Positions 35,005-44,186 of a DNA stretch of 64,000 nt are shown piece by piece; the first letter of the stretch is position 1; each line of letters starts with the position of its first letter. The translations under genes were made by a program, and so were the position numbers. This DNA is from JAJECS01 sp965219705 (GTDB taxonomy: Bacteria > Chloroflexota > UBA11872), in contig OZ244789.1 of the NCBI GenBank assembly GCA_965219705.1, positions 3,224,001 to 3,288,000 of the forward strand, given 5' to 3'. Below the pieces are notes generated by a model. It had not been told where the DNA came from, ran no database searches, and worked only from the letters and a program-made list of their open reading frames with translations.

Positions 35005-36621
35005 GTGAACTCAGCGGCCGGCTTGGGGTCCCGTGCGTTCGTGGGCACGGGTCGAGGCCCCGTGGTCACGAACCACACCATGATGTCGACGGGCCACCCG
35101 CTTGCCACGGCGGCCGGCTTGCGCCTGCTCCTGGACGGCGGCAATGCCTTCGACGCCGCAGTCGGCGCCGCCGCGGTCATCGCGGTTGTCGAGCCCAGCT
35201 CCAACCACGTCGGCGGGGACGTGTTCGCGCTCTGTCGTCCAGCGGCCACGGGCGTCGTCGAGGCGGTCAATGCCAGCGGGCCCGCGCCGGCGGCCGCCGA
35301 TCGGTCGGGCTATGCCGAGGCCATTCCAACCCATGGCCTGCGGTCGGCCACGCTGCCCGGAGCCGTGGCCGCGTGGGACTTGATCAACCGGCGGTATGGG
35401 CACATGCCGCTCGACCGCGTGCTGGCGCCCGCCATCGTGTATGCCAGCGGTGGATTTCCCGTCGACACGGCGCTCGCCGGCACGATCAGACAGTCGCTGG
35501 AGACACTCGGCCGGTACCCGTCGACCGCCAGGGTGCTCTGCCCGGATGGCCGCGCACCTCGACCCGGCGAAACGCTGGTCCAGCCCGACCTGGCGGCGAC
35601 GCTGCGCGAGGTCGCAGCCAACGGAGCCGCCGGGTTCTACGGCGGGATGTTCGCGGAGCGCCTGCTGCGGGCGTCGGAATCGGATGGCGGGGATTGGTCC
35701 GCCACCGATCTGGCGTCGGCTCCCGCTGAAGTCCTGCCGCCGCTGCGGACCTTCTACCGCGGGTACGAAGTGCTCGAGCAGCCCCTGCCGTCGCAGGGCT
35801 ACCTGCTGCTCGCGGACCTCAACATCGCCGAGGGGTTTGATCTGGGCTCGCTGCGGTTTGGCACCGTGCACGGCCTGCACATCATGGTGGAGGCCCACAA
35901 GCTGGCGTTCGCGGACCGCCTGGCGCAGGTCGGCGATCCCGCGCACGTCGAGGTCCCCATCCGCACCCTGGTGTCCAAGGAGTTCGCCGCCCGGCGGCGC
36001 ATGATGCTCAACCCGGCGCGGGCGTCACAACAGCCCACCGCGGGGGACCCGAGCGCTTCGGGCCGTGATACGACGGCGGTGTCGGCGGTGGATGAGGACG
36101 GCAACGCCATCACCCTAATCCAGAGCGTCTTCCACCAATTCGGCTCGGCCTACATCGTTCCGAGGACCGGCGTCCTGCTCAACAACCGCATGAATGGGTT
36201 CTCCCTCGATCCGGAAAGCCCCAACACCCTCGCCGGCGGCAAACGCCCCATCCACACCCTCAATACTTACATGGTCCAGCGGGAAGGCGCGCTGGTGATG
36301 CTGGGAAGCTCTCCGGGCGGCCATTTTCAGACGCAAGCAAACTTTCAAGTCTTGACCAACGTGATCGACCATGGCATGCACTGGCAAGCCGCTATGGATG
36401 CGCCGCGCTGGTACCACGATGAAGACGCCGACACGGTTACGCTCGAATCCCGCTTCGAGTTGGATGTCGCGAGCGCCTTGGAGCAGCGCGGTCACCGCGT
36501 CGCGTGGGCCCCCGCGTTCACCGCGCGCGCCCGCAGTCAGGGCATCATGCTCGATCCCGCGAGCGGCGCCCGTTACGGCGCAACCGACCCACGATGGCAT
36601 GGACAGGTGCTGGGGTATTGA
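35005..36621 (+). CDS. Gamma-glutamyltransferase family protein
   Basis: A 538-residue Ntn-hydrolase. It would self-cleave before Thr356 (motif GRDTTAVSAVDEDGNA) to give a small subunit of about 183 residues. The large subunit has GGNAFDAAVGAAAV near 48-61, the GGDVFAL stretch and the RYPSTARV region; the small subunit has NNRMNGFSLDPE and LGSSPGGHFQTQ, which holds the oxyanion Gly-Gly pair. No signal peptide is visible, so it may be cytosolic. Members act on glutathione, gamma-glutamyl amides or acylated compounds; the substrate is unknown. A GTG start is used. Confidence 0.92.
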   Translation: MNSAAGLGSRAFVGTGRGPVVTNHTMMSTGHPLATAAGLRLLLDGGNAFDAAVGAAAVIAVVEPSSNHVGGDVFALCRPAATGVVEAVNASGPAPAAADRSGYAEAIPTHGLRSATLPGAVAAWDLINRRYGHMPLDRVLAPAIVYASGGFPVDTALAGTIRQSLETLGRYPSTARVLCPDGRAPRPGETLVQPDLAATLREVAANGAAGFYGGMFAERLLRASESDGGDWSATDLASAPAEVLPPLRTFYRGYEVLEQPLPSQGYLLLADLNIAEGFDLGSLRFGTVHGLHIMVEAHKLAFADRLAQVGDPAHVEVPIRTLVSKEFAARRRMMLNPARASQQPTAGDPSASGRDTTAVSAVDEDGNAITLIQSVFHQFGSAYIVPRTGVLLNNRMNGFSLDPESPNTLAGGKRPIHTLNTYMVQREGALVMLGSSPGGHFQTQANFQVLTNVIDHGMHWQAAMDAPRWYHDEDADTVTLESRFELDVASALEQRGHRVAWAPAFTARARSQGIMLDPASGARYGATDPRWHGQVLGY

Positions 36622-36759
36622 GCCGGCTGGCGATATGCTGAGCCCTGCGCCAATGGCCAGATTGCCGCGGCGCCTGGGAGAACGCTGATCGCCCCCCCCG
36701 CCCAAGCCGGCGAGCCGCAACCGCCCGCACCGAGCCATGCTCGCGGCGCCCCCGCGCGC

Positions 36760-38286
36760 ATGGCGCTGGTGCTCGTCACCACATTCTTCTCCGGAATGTC
36801 GGTTCTGGCCGTTGAGATCACGGCCTCGCGTCTGCTGGCGCCGTTCTTTGGCACGAGCACCATCATCTGGGCCGTCGTCATCGGCCTCACGCTGCTCTAC
36901 CTCTCCGTGGGCTATTGGATCGGCGGCATGGTGGCGGATCGGCGGCCGCGCGAATCCACGCTCTTCCACATCATCGCCATCGCGGCGTTGGGCGTGGGGC
37001 TCGTGCCCTTCGTCGCGGGTCCAGTGCTGGAAATCTCCTCCGAGGCCATCGCGCGGTTGAGCGGCGGCTTGTTCTTTGGCTCACTGCTGGGCGTGCTGTT
37101 GCTGTTCTCCGTGCCCCTCACGATGCTGGGCATGGTCTCCCCGTTCGCCATTCGGCTCGTGACTCACGACGTGCAGCATGCGGGCCGCCGCGCCGGTCAG
37201 GTTTACGCCCTCAGCACCATCGGCAGCATCGCCGGGGCGTTCCTCCCGGTGCTGGTCCTGGTACCCACCTTCGGCACCCGGTTGACCTTCCTGCTCTTTG
37301 CCTGGGTGCTGCTGGGTCTGGCACTGCTCGGAGCACGCACGAGGGTGCGGCAGGGGATCTACGGCGCGTTCGCGATCATCCTCATCATTCTGTGGCTGCT
37401 GATCAGGCCTGGCGCGGTGCGACCGGTGGACGGCCTGGTGTGGGAGGGCGACTCCACCATCCAGTTCATCCAGGTCATTGACGATCCTGGACGTGGATTG
37501 CGACTCGTCCTCAACGAGGGCATCGGGACGCACTCGATCTATCACCCCGATCGTCTGCTCACCGGCGGGCCGTGGGACTACTTCCTCCTAGCGCCGCTGA
37601 TCGCCGGGCAATCCATGGACGACATGGACTCGCTGCTGATCGTCGGGCTCGGCGCCGGCACGGTGTCCAAGCAGTTCACCGCCATCTATGGCGCCGACGT
37701 GCAAATCGACGGGGTCGAACTCGATCCCAAGGTGATCGAGCTAGGCCAGCGCTACTTCGACATGAACGAGCCGAACCTCAACATCATTGCCGCCGACGGA
37801 CGCACGTATCTGCAGCATTCAGAGAACCGCTACGACGTGATCGCCGTCGATGCGTACCGCCAGCCGTACATTCCCTTTCACCTCGTCACGCGTGAGTTCT
37901 TCCAGGAGGCCCGCGACCACTTGGGCCCGAACGGTGTGCTGGCGCTGAATGCCGGTCGCACGGGCCAGGACTTTCGACTCGTCGACGTTCTGGCATCGAC
38001 CATGCGCGCCGTCTTCCCGTACATCTACGTGCTGGATCTGCCCACGGGATACAACAACAGCCTGATCTACGGCGCGCTGCGTCCCATATCCGACGACGAG
38101 CTCCATGCCGCCGCCCGGGCGACCGGCAATGCCGCCCTGATGGAAATCGCGCTGCGCCCGTGGCGGCTCCGACCGGTGACGGAGACGGTTGTCGTGTACA
38201 CCGACGACCTGGCGCCCGTGGAACGATTGATCGACGACATCATCGTGCGCGAGGCGTTGGGCGGCGCGCGAGGCCGCGCACGCTAG
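36760..38286 (+). CDS. Membrane-bound spermidine-synthase-like methyltransferase-fold protein
   Basis: A 508-residue protein of the fused membrane/spermidine synthase type. About seven or eight membrane segments lie in residues 1-225 (starting ALVLVTTFFSGMSVLAVEITASRLLAP), followed by a Rossmann domain at about 245-500 with LLIVGLGAGTVSKQF as the nucleotide loop, VELDPKVIEL for ribose binding and DVIAVDAYRQPYIPF where spermidine synthases have their catalytic Asp. Polyamine synthesis is possible but unproven; many members lack known activity. A terminator follows immediately. Confidence 0.87.
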   Translation: MALVLVTTFFSGMSVLAVEITASRLLAPFFGTSTIIWAVVIGLTLLYLSVGYWIGGMVADRRPRESTLFHIIAIAALGVGLVPFVAGPVLEISSEAIARLSGGLFFGSLLGVLLLFSVPLTMLGMVSPFAIRLVTHDVQHAGRRAGQVYALSTIGSIAGAFLPVLVLVPTFGTRLTFLLFAWVLLGLALLGARTRVRQGIYGAFAIILIILWLLIRPGAVRPVDGLVWEGDSTIQFIQVIDDPGRGLRLVLNEGIGTHSIYHPDRLLTGGPWDYFLLAPLIAGQSMDDMDSLLIVGLGAGTVSKQFTAIYGADVQIDGVELDPKVIELGQRYFDMNEPNLNIIAADGRTYLQHSENRYDVIAVDAYRQPYIPFHLVTREFFQEARDHLGPNGVLALNAGRTGQDFRLVDVLASTMRAVFPYIYVLDLPTGYNNSLIYGALRPISDDELHAAARATGNAALMEIALRPWRLRPVTETVVVYTDDLAPVERLIDDIIVREALGGARGRAR

Positions 38287-38288
38287 CG

Positions 38289-38316
38289 GAGCGGCCGGCG
38301 AAGCCGCTCAGTTTTT
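38289..38316 (+). terminator. Rho-independent terminator after the spermidine-synthase-like gene
   Basis: GAGCGGC (38289-38295) pairs with GCCGCTC (38303-38309) across a 7-base loop, and a run of five T follows at 38312-38316. It begins 3 bases after the stop codon of the preceding gene. Confidence 0.8.
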
Positions 38317-38750
38317 GCCGTCATGCACGCGGCGACGGAACGACGCGAAGTTCACGCCATCGGGTCCACACTCTGGTGTCGGCACCGAACACGCCCGCAT
38401 CTTTAGCCTGGGAAGCAACCCGGCGCTTTCGGCTATTGCTACCAACCTTGTCGCCTAGGACAATTGCCGCTCGGACGGTTTCGAATTCACGAGGCAGGCC
38501 ACTGGCAGCGCTTCGCGACACTCGATCGACCAGCGGCCTGGCGTCGATCCGGGCAAGCCGTCGCGCGTCGCCGGCGTTCCGGCGCAGACTTGGGATGGCA
38601 ACATTCCCGCAGCCTGCATCACCCTTGGCGGCCATTTCGCGTTCATATCGGGCGTGAGACAACACCGACAGCGTCGATGCCAGTTTCCTTCGGATGGTGA
38701 GTTGCAGCACATCGGACAAGTTCATGAACGGACGGGGTGAGCGACCGCGA
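38317..38750. other. Intergenic stretch, possible remnant, no convincing gene
   Basis: After the terminator there are about 430 bases before the DUF3048 gene. Third-codon GC in all frames is lower than in neighbouring genes. A reverse-strand frame from about 38725 to 38321 (some 135 residues) stays open but has no ribosome binding site or recognisable domain. It should hold the DUF3048 promoter; I could not choose one. Confidence 0.4.
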
Positions 38751-40223
38751 ATGGATCCCGCAGGACGACGCACCTCACGACGCGCCGTGCTGCGCGGATC
38801 GTTGGGCGCAGCGGCGGCCGTCCTGGCCGCCGCGTGCGGCGAAGCCGCTCCGGCGCCGCAGACCATCCCCACGCCGGCGGCCACGCCAGCCCCACAGACA
38901 ACGATCGCAGCCGCGCCGGCGCCGACCCCAACTGGCCGTCCCGTGGCTGTCGTGACACCCGCGACGCAGGCACCATCGGTCGCAACGCCGCCGCCGGCGC
39001 CAACCGCCATCCCCACGGCCGGGTCAACGGCTGTCTCGATTCCAGCGATCCAGCCGGCGACACCGCCGGCGTCCCAGCCAGCGACCCAGCCGGCGACACC
39101 GCCGGCGACCCAGCCGCCGACATCGACGGCAACGTCGACCTCGGTGCCGACGGCGCCGCCGACGCTGACCCCGACACCTGGGGGCACGGCGGCCCCCCGA
39201 CCGACAGCCGTCGCCGTCGCGCGGCCAACTGCTCCACCGACGCCGACGCCGCGCGCTACCCCGACGCCGACCCCGACGCCGGTCCCCACGGCAACGCCGA
39301 CGCCCACGCCGTCGCCGCTGACGTCGCCCCTAACCGGCCTGCCAATCTCGGCTGAGGCGCTCGCCCGCCGTGCGATTGCGGTAAAGATCGACAACGCCCC
39401 CGGGGCGCGGCCGCAGAGTGGCTTGGGCAGGGCAGGCATCGTTTACGAGCACGAAACTGAGGGCTCGGTAACCCGCTACACCGCGTTCTTCTTGGATAGC
39501 GAGGTGGACCTCGTCGGTCCCATCCGGAGTGCGCGCTTTGTGGACCGGGACCTGGTGCAACAGTTCGACGCTCTGTTCGCCCACGTCGGCGGCAGCCCGC
39601 CGGTCCTCGAGGACCTGCGGGCCTCCCCAGCAGCCGACATGGACCAGTTCTTCTATGCCGGGGACCGCCCCTACACGCGCGTCACGAGCCGGCCGTCGCC
39701 GTTCAACGTCTACGTGAGTCTGGCCAGCCTGCGCGAGTTCGGCGCCGTGCGCCATGAAGACCGGCGCCAAATCGACAGCCTGGAGTTTTCGCGCGGGCCG
39801 CAAGGCATCGGTCCGGTGCGGTCGATCACCGTACCGAGCGGTCCGCGAACGAGCTTTCAAGTGCAATACGGCTACGACCCAATCAACGGCCAGTGGCGGC
39901 GCAGCCTGGGCGGCCTGACGGATGTCGACGCGGCAACCGGTGAGGCCATTGCCGTCGCCAACGTGGTTGTTCAGCACGTGGAGGTCCGCGTCACGGCCTT
40001 CATCGAGGATTCGCTGGGCAACCTCTCGCTGGCGATTCCCACGACCGGGTCAGGCCCGGCGACGATTTTCCGTGACGGCTTGCGGCTCGAGGGGACGTGG
40101 GAACGGCCCAATGCCCGGGCGGTCACGCGCTTTCGGACAACGCAAGGCGCTCCGCTGCAGCTGCGGGCCGGCCGCACGTGGGTCCATCTGCTCGATATCG
40201 ACCAAGGCGTCGACAGCGGCTAG
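38751..40223 (+). CDS. DUF3048 (YerB-like) lipoprotein with long Pro/Thr/Ala linker
   Basis: A 490-residue exported lipoprotein. The start is taken at ATG 38751, with GGGGTGAG about 9 bases upstream; ATG 38724 is an alternative. The signal has RRTSRRAVLRGSL (twin-Arg-like) and lipobox LAAAC, with the Cys near residue 29. Residues about 35-190 are low-complexity Pro/Thr/Ala, partly from a 36-base tandem repeat (39051-39122). The DUF3048 domain follows, with RRAIAVKIDNAPGARPQSGL, VYEHETEGSVTRYTA and PIRSAR typical of YerB. Such proteins sit at the cell surface; function is not established. Confidence 0.85.
   Translation: MDPAGRRTSRRAVLRGSLGAAAAVLAAACGEAAPAPQTIPTPAATPAPQTTIAAAPAPTPTGRPVAVVTPATQAPSVATPPPAPTAIPTAGSTAVSIPAIQPATPPASQPATQPATPPATQPPTSTATSTSVPTAPPTLTPTPGGTAAPRPTAVAVARPTAPPTPTPRATPTPTPTPVPTATPTPTPSPLTSPLTGLPISAEALARRAIAVKIDNAPGARPQSGLGRAGIVYEHETEGSVTRYTAFFLDSEVDLVGPIRSARFVDRDLVQQFDALFAHVGGSPPVLEDLRASPAADMDQFFYAGDRPYTRVTSRPSPFNVYVSLASLREFGAVRHEDRRQIDSLEFSRGPQGIGPVRSITVPSGPRTSFQVQYGYDPINGQWRRSLGGLTDVDAATGEAIAVANVVVQHVEVRVTAFIEDSLGNLSLAIPTTGSGPATIFRDGLRLEGTWERPNARAVTRFRTTQGAPLQLRAGRTWVHLLDIDQGVDSG
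39051..39122 (+). repeat. 36-bp tandem repeat in the lipoprotein linker
   Basis: CAGCCGGCGACACCGCCGGC occurs at 39051 and again at 39087, giving two units of 36 bases that encode the ATPPAxQPATQP pattern in the exported lipoprotein's spacer. The repeat keeps the reading frame, so linker length can vary without breaking the protein. Confidence 0.7.
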
Positions 40224-40289
40224 CATCCCGCACGGCGTCAAGCCGTGGTGCCGTACCCTAGCGGCGCCTGTCGCTCGCCGGAGCCCGCT

Positions 40290-41291
40290 ATGACCACCGA
40301 GCGCGTCGTTCTTGTCCCCGAGCCGCAACACAAAAAGCTTCTGCCGCACCGCCAGGTCGTCGAGGAAGCCGGAGGCACGATCCGGCACGCCGACCTGCAC
40401 GACGAAGCCATCCGCCGCGCCGCGCTCGCCGGGGCGACCGTCGTCTTGGTGCAGGGACACACGATGGCGGACGAAGACTTCGTGGCCGGAGCGGGGTTGC
40501 AGGCCGTGTGCTGCTGGTCCGACGGCGTGGACACGGTGGACCTGGAAGCCGCGACGCGGCACGGGGTCCCCGTCGGCAACGTGCCCGACCTCTGCATCGA
40601 AGAAGTGGCCGACCACGCCCTGATGCTCTTGCTCGCCTGCTACCGCCGGCTTGGCTTCTGTTACGCGCAGATCCACCAGCGCCTGCCGCTTTCACGCGAG
40701 GACATCTGCAACGTCGCGGAGCCGTGGCCCCGGCTGCGCGGGCTCACCCTGGGACTGCTGGCCTTCGGGAACATTGCCCGCGCCATGGCCCTCCGCGGCC
40801 AAGTGTTGGGCATGTCGGTCGTCGCCTGCGACCCCTATGCGGATCCAGACGCGATGCGCGAGATGGACGTCGAGCCGGTCGCGTTCGACGATCTGCTGCG
40901 CCGCTCCGACTATCTCTCGATTCACGCTCCGCTCAACCCGAGCACCCGGCATCTATTTGACGCCGCCGCGCTGGCGCAGATGAAGTCGAGCGCGTTTCTC
41001 ATCAACACCGCGCGGGGTCCGATCGTGGACGAGGCGGCGCTTGTGGCCGCGCTCAAAGCGGGCGCACTCGCCGGGGCCGGACTGGATGTGTTCGAGGTCG
41101 AGCCGGCCTCCCACGACAACCCCCTGCTCTCGATGCCCAATGTCATCACGACGCCGCACCATGCCGGCGAATCCGACGAGATGCACGCGTTCGGCCCGGA
41201 GGCGGCCATGGAGGACGTGGCCAACGTGCTGCGGGGCAATCCACCGCGGTCCCTGCAGAATCCGGCCGTGCTGCGCCAAGGCGGCGCGTAG
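40290..41291 (+). CDS. D-isomer-specific 2-hydroxyacid dehydrogenase (CtBP-like)
   Basis: A 333-residue NAD-dependent dehydrogenase. The nucleotide loop reads LGLLAFGNIARAM, keeping the central Gly but with Ala in place of the outer ones, as in the CtBP-like subgroup. The catalytic Arg is in INTARGPIVDE, the Glu in GLDVFEVEP and the His in TPHHAGES. GGAG lies 7 bases before the ATG at 40290. It is followed by the RNase J-like gene after 46 bases. The oxidised or reduced 2-keto/hydroxy acid cannot be named. Confidence 0.9.
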   Translation: MTTERVVLVPEPQHKKLLPHRQVVEEAGGTIRHADLHDEAIRRAALAGATVVLVQGHTMADEDFVAGAGLQAVCCWSDGVDTVDLEAATRHGVPVGNVPDLCIEEVADHALMLLLACYRRLGFCYAQIHQRLPLSREDICNVAEPWPRLRGLTLGLLAFGNIARAMALRGQVLGMSVVACDPYADPDAMREMDVEPVAFDDLLRRSDYLSIHAPLNPSTRHLFDAAALAQMKSSAFLINTARGPIVDEAALVAALKAGALAGAGLDVFEVEPASHDNPLLSMPNVITTPHHAGESDEMHAFGPEAAMEDVANVLRGNPPRSLQNPAVLRQGGA

Positions 41292-41337
41292 ATTCGCAGG
41301 ATGGCTGGAGCGCGCATCCGGCGATCGGCTTAGCCCC

Positions 41338-42921
41338 ATGTCCGTGCGGGTCACCGGCTGGGGCGGCATCGGCGAGATCGGCGGCAACAAGCTGCTGCTC
41401 GAAGACGGCGACTGGCAAGTGCTGCTCGACTTTGGGAAGTCGTTCAGTGCTCACGCCCGCTACTTCGAGGAGTTTCTGATCCCCCGTACGACCACCGGTG
41501 CACTCGACTACCTGCGCACGGGGCTGCTGCCTCCCCTGGAAGGGCTGTATCGGCCCGACCTTGAGTCGTTACCCGAGATCAAGTCCTTCTGGGCGCACGC
41601 GAGGAACCAGGTCGGCTACCGGGCGGACGTGCGCCCCCGCGCGGTGTTGCTCTCACACGCCCACCAAGATCACCACGGCCACTTGTCGTTCCTCGACACC
41701 GCCATTCCCATCGTCAGCAGCTCCGCCACCGCGCTGATCGTGAAGGGCATGCAGGACAGCGGCCAGGCCGGTATCGAGAACGAGACCGTCATCGTCCGGC
41801 CGAGGGTCGCCGACGGCGCCGTTCTCAAATCGGAGCGGACATCTGGCGAACAGCGCTCGTGGCTGCTGCTCGATCGCGACGTCTGGACGGCCGAGGCGGA
41901 GCAACTTTGGACAACGCCGCTCTTCAACAAGATGACGGCAGGGTGGGCTCTGCGCGGGACCGCTTCATTCGGTGGCGAGGTCGACGGTCATCGCATCTGC
42001 GCCTTCCCGGTCGACCACTCGATCCCCGGCGGGCGCGGCTTCGCCATCGAGACCTCGGTCGGCTGGATTGCGTACTCGGGAGATATCCGCATGCACGGGC
42101 ATGCCGGAGACCTCACCCGGCAGTTTGCCCGGGAATTGCAGAACCTCGACCTGGCGCTGCTGATCTGCGAAGGAACCCAAGCTTCTTCGAAAAGCGCGGC
42201 CGCTACTGAAGAGGGGGTCCGACAAAGCGTTCACGAAGCGGTTGGCAAGGCCGAAGGGCTTGTGGTGGGCGACTTCAGCCCGCGAAACTTCGAGCGGCTC
42301 GAAACATTTCTCGACGCCGCGCGCCACGCCGGACGCCGGCTGGTCGTGCTGGCGAAGGACGCCTTCCTGCTGCACGCGCTCCACACCGCGGACGCCACAA
42401 CTCCCTTACCCGACCCGGCGCAAGGCCCCTTGATCTATCGCGAGCGGCGAGAGAGTCCTAGGGCCTGGGGGCAGCTGGTGGCCGAAACCTATGACAACGC
42501 CATGGTCGATCCGACCGAGATCGCCAGGTCGCCCGGCGAATTCGTGCTCGCGTCGAGCTTCTACGACGTGCTGCGCCTGTTGGACATCAACACGCGCGGT
42601 GGCACGTGGATCTACTCGACCAGCGAGCCATACAACGAGGAACAGGTTCTGGATATCCACCGGCTGCGGAATTGGGTGGACCTCCTGGGCATGCAAATGT
42701 TGGGTCGACTGGGCGACGACCCCAGCCAAGAGCGCTTCCACGCCTCGGGGCATGCCTCGGGGGCTGATCTGCTCGAGTTCATCGAGATCGCGCAGCCGCG
42801 GCGCCTGATGCCGGTCCATCTCGAAGCGGACGGCCTAAAGTTCTACCGCAAGCACGTTCCTGCCCTGGGGATCGAGCTTGCCGAACCAAACTTGGGGCAG
42901 GCGGTGGAGGTGCTGCACTAG
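41338..42921 (+). CDS. RNase J-like metallo-beta-lactamase/beta-CASP protein
   Basis: A 527-residue hydrolase. The N-terminus RVTGWGGIGEIGGNKLLLED matches the RNase J opening. The zinc motif SHAHQDHHGH is at 106-115, then CAFPVDHSIPGG (His) and YSGDIRMHG (Asp). Beta-CASP motifs include HASGHASGADL and MPVHLEADGL near the C-terminus. No RNase J C-terminal dimer domain is present, so a nuclease of the RNase J group is likely but the RNA target is open. Its last 108 bases recur in decayed form at 44000-44107. Confidence 0.85.
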   Translation: MSVRVTGWGGIGEIGGNKLLLEDGDWQVLLDFGKSFSAHARYFEEFLIPRTTTGALDYLRTGLLPPLEGLYRPDLESLPEIKSFWAHARNQVGYRADVRPRAVLLSHAHQDHHGHLSFLDTAIPIVSSSATALIVKGMQDSGQAGIENETVIVRPRVADGAVLKSERTSGEQRSWLLLDRDVWTAEAEQLWTTPLFNKMTAGWALRGTASFGGEVDGHRICAFPVDHSIPGGRGFAIETSVGWIAYSGDIRMHGHAGDLTRQFARELQNLDLALLICEGTQASSKSAAATEEGVRQSVHEAVGKAEGLVVGDFSPRNFERLETFLDAARHAGRRLVVLAKDAFLLHALHTADATTPLPDPAQGPLIYRERRESPRAWGQLVAETYDNAMVDPTEIARSPGEFVLASSFYDVLRLLDINTRGGTWIYSTSEPYNEEQVLDIHRLRNWVDLLGMQMLGRLGDDPSQERFHASGHASGADLLEFIEIAQPRRLMPVHLEADGLKFYRKHVPALGIELAEPNLGQAVEVLH

Positions 42922-43053
42922 CAGCTATGGCGCCCACGACCGGCGAAGTGTGGGCATGTGTCCGCACCCGATCTACCCCCGTCGCGACACATACCGCGAG
43001 ACGATGGCAGGACCGGCAGGCAATCTGGTACCGACGCATGCACTCCTCGCAAA

Positions 43054-43446
43054 TCAGAGGCGCGTCTCAGCCCATTGAACTACCGCTGCCGCGATTGCCA
43101 ATGCTTCCACATACTCCGGCTCAGATACGGGCTCGTCGATGCCGGGATACCGGGCAGTTGTGGCATACGCGTTGAGCTTCTCGGCTCGGCGGATCGCTTC
43201 CGGCACGGTCTCGCCAGCGTCTTCGAGCAAGGTCAGCAACAGACCCAAGTCGTGCACGTAGGGAAAATCAACGCCTCGCGCGAGCAAGACGGCTTTGACG
43301 GCCTTCTCCGCTGTCTGCTGGGCATCGAAGCACAGATCTTCGAGGTAGACGCCCGGCGTGCGATTCGCCGCTTTGGACAGATTGCTGCGGGCGCGGTTCA
43401 GCCATTCCCGCGGGTCGTCCGGTGGGTAACGCCTATGCGGCTTCAT
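43054..43446 (-). CDS. HEPN domain protein (toxin side of a HEPN/MNT pair)
   Basis: A 130-residue all-helical HEPN protein. It has the FDAQQTAEKAVKAVLLARG helix near 40-58, then PYVHDLGLLL near 63-71; Arg57 and His65 form the Arg-x-His signature that gives HEPN RNases their active site, here with a spacing of seven residues. LNAYATTARYPG near 91-102 is a common second conserved block. It overlaps the nucleotidyltransferase gene by 14 bases on its 5' side. In such pairs the HEPN protein is an RNase toxin or a binding partner that the MNT partner modifies. Confidence 0.88.
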   Translation of the reverse strand: MKPHRRYPPDDPREWLNRARSNLSKAANRTPGVYLEDLCFDAQQTAEKAVKAVLLARGVDFPYVHDLGLLLTLLEDAGETVPEAIRRAEKLNAYATTARYPGIDEPVSEPEYVEALAIAAAVVQWAETRL

Positions 43447-43759
43447 AGACCACCGTTCCCTCCCGCAGGGCGGGCTTGATCACCAGCGCGTGGCTGTCCT
43501 TGTAGCGCTCGACATCCACCGGCGCGACGACAATCGCATCAACTGCGACTCGCACCCCGCGGAGGTTTCGGTGAATCCGCGCCGCGAGCCCGCGCGCGTC
43601 TTCGGCGTCCTTGATGACCAGCAAATCCACGTCGCTGTTGGGGCCCATCTCACCACGGGCAGCGGAACCGAAGAGAATGATCTTTTCGGGCTGGGCGACC
43701 TCGGCGACACGCCGCACGATGTCATTCAGCGTGTCGTGGTCAAGCATCTGATCGCTCAT
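43433..43759 (-). CDS. MNT-type minimal nucleotidyltransferase (antitoxin side)
   Basis: A 108-residue nucleotidyltransferase. The catalytic motif GSAARGEMGPNSDVDLL lies at 31-47, with Asp43 and Asp45 as metal ligands and Asp74 as the third. GGAG lies about 10 bases before the ATG. The gene precedes and overlaps the HEPN gene; MNT proteins of this type can AMPylate and silence their HEPN partner. The pair is bracketed by two copies of the RNase J-like 3' end. Confidence 0.9.
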   Translation of the reverse strand: MSDQMLDHDTLNDIVRRVAEVAQPEKIILFGSAARGEMGPNSDVDLLVIKDAEDARGLAARIHRNLRGVRVAVDAIVVAPVDVERYKDSHALVIKPALREGTVVYEAA

Positions 43760-43999
43760 TCGTAGCCCGCTCCAGCATCGGCAGCCAGAGCTGCTCGATC
43801 ATCATACGGACGCCCGAGCCATTGAGTGCTCAGTCGCGAGACACGGTATACCTCGCCGGAGACTGGCGGTCTATGCCCAAGGCTGGTCGACCTCTTGAAT
43901 TCGCACGACCGTCGCCACGAGCAAGTCCACCCGGCTGCGCCACAGCGCGAATGAGGTTCCCGAATAGGCTTCGCCAAGTGTGTCCGGGCGCCGACGGCG

Positions 44000-44107
44000 G
44001 TCCGTCTTGAAGAAGACGGATTGGCGTTTTAGCGCAAGCACGTCCCTGCCCTGGGGATCGAGCTTGCCGAACCAAACTTGGGGCAGGCGGTGGAGGTTCT
44101 CGCCTAG
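44000..44107 (+). pseudogene. Decayed second copy of the 3' end of the RNase J-like gene
   Basis: These 108 bases align without gaps to the last 108 bases of the RNase J-like gene (42814-42921), offset by 1186 bases. The last 75 bases match at 70 positions; the first 33 at only 22. In the same frame an internal TAG replaces a Tyr codon (44030-44032), so it cannot be read through. The 3' stop codon is conserved. The rest of 43760-44186 holds no gene I can support. Confidence 0.85.
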
Positions 44108-44186
44108 CAACGGAAGGTGTTGACGCGGCACCATCGCAACGGCGACCATCAAGCGTGTCTATCGCCTCCTCCCCGGCCCGGCACTG

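Noticed and set aside
38321..38725. Reverse-strand gene of about 135 residues before the DUF3048 gene
   Set aside because: The frame is open but lacks a ribosome binding site, domains or clear coding bias. Left as unassigned.
44000..44107. A new small gene after the MNT gene
   Set aside because: The sequence matches the end of the RNase J-like gene and has an internal stop, so it is a remnant.
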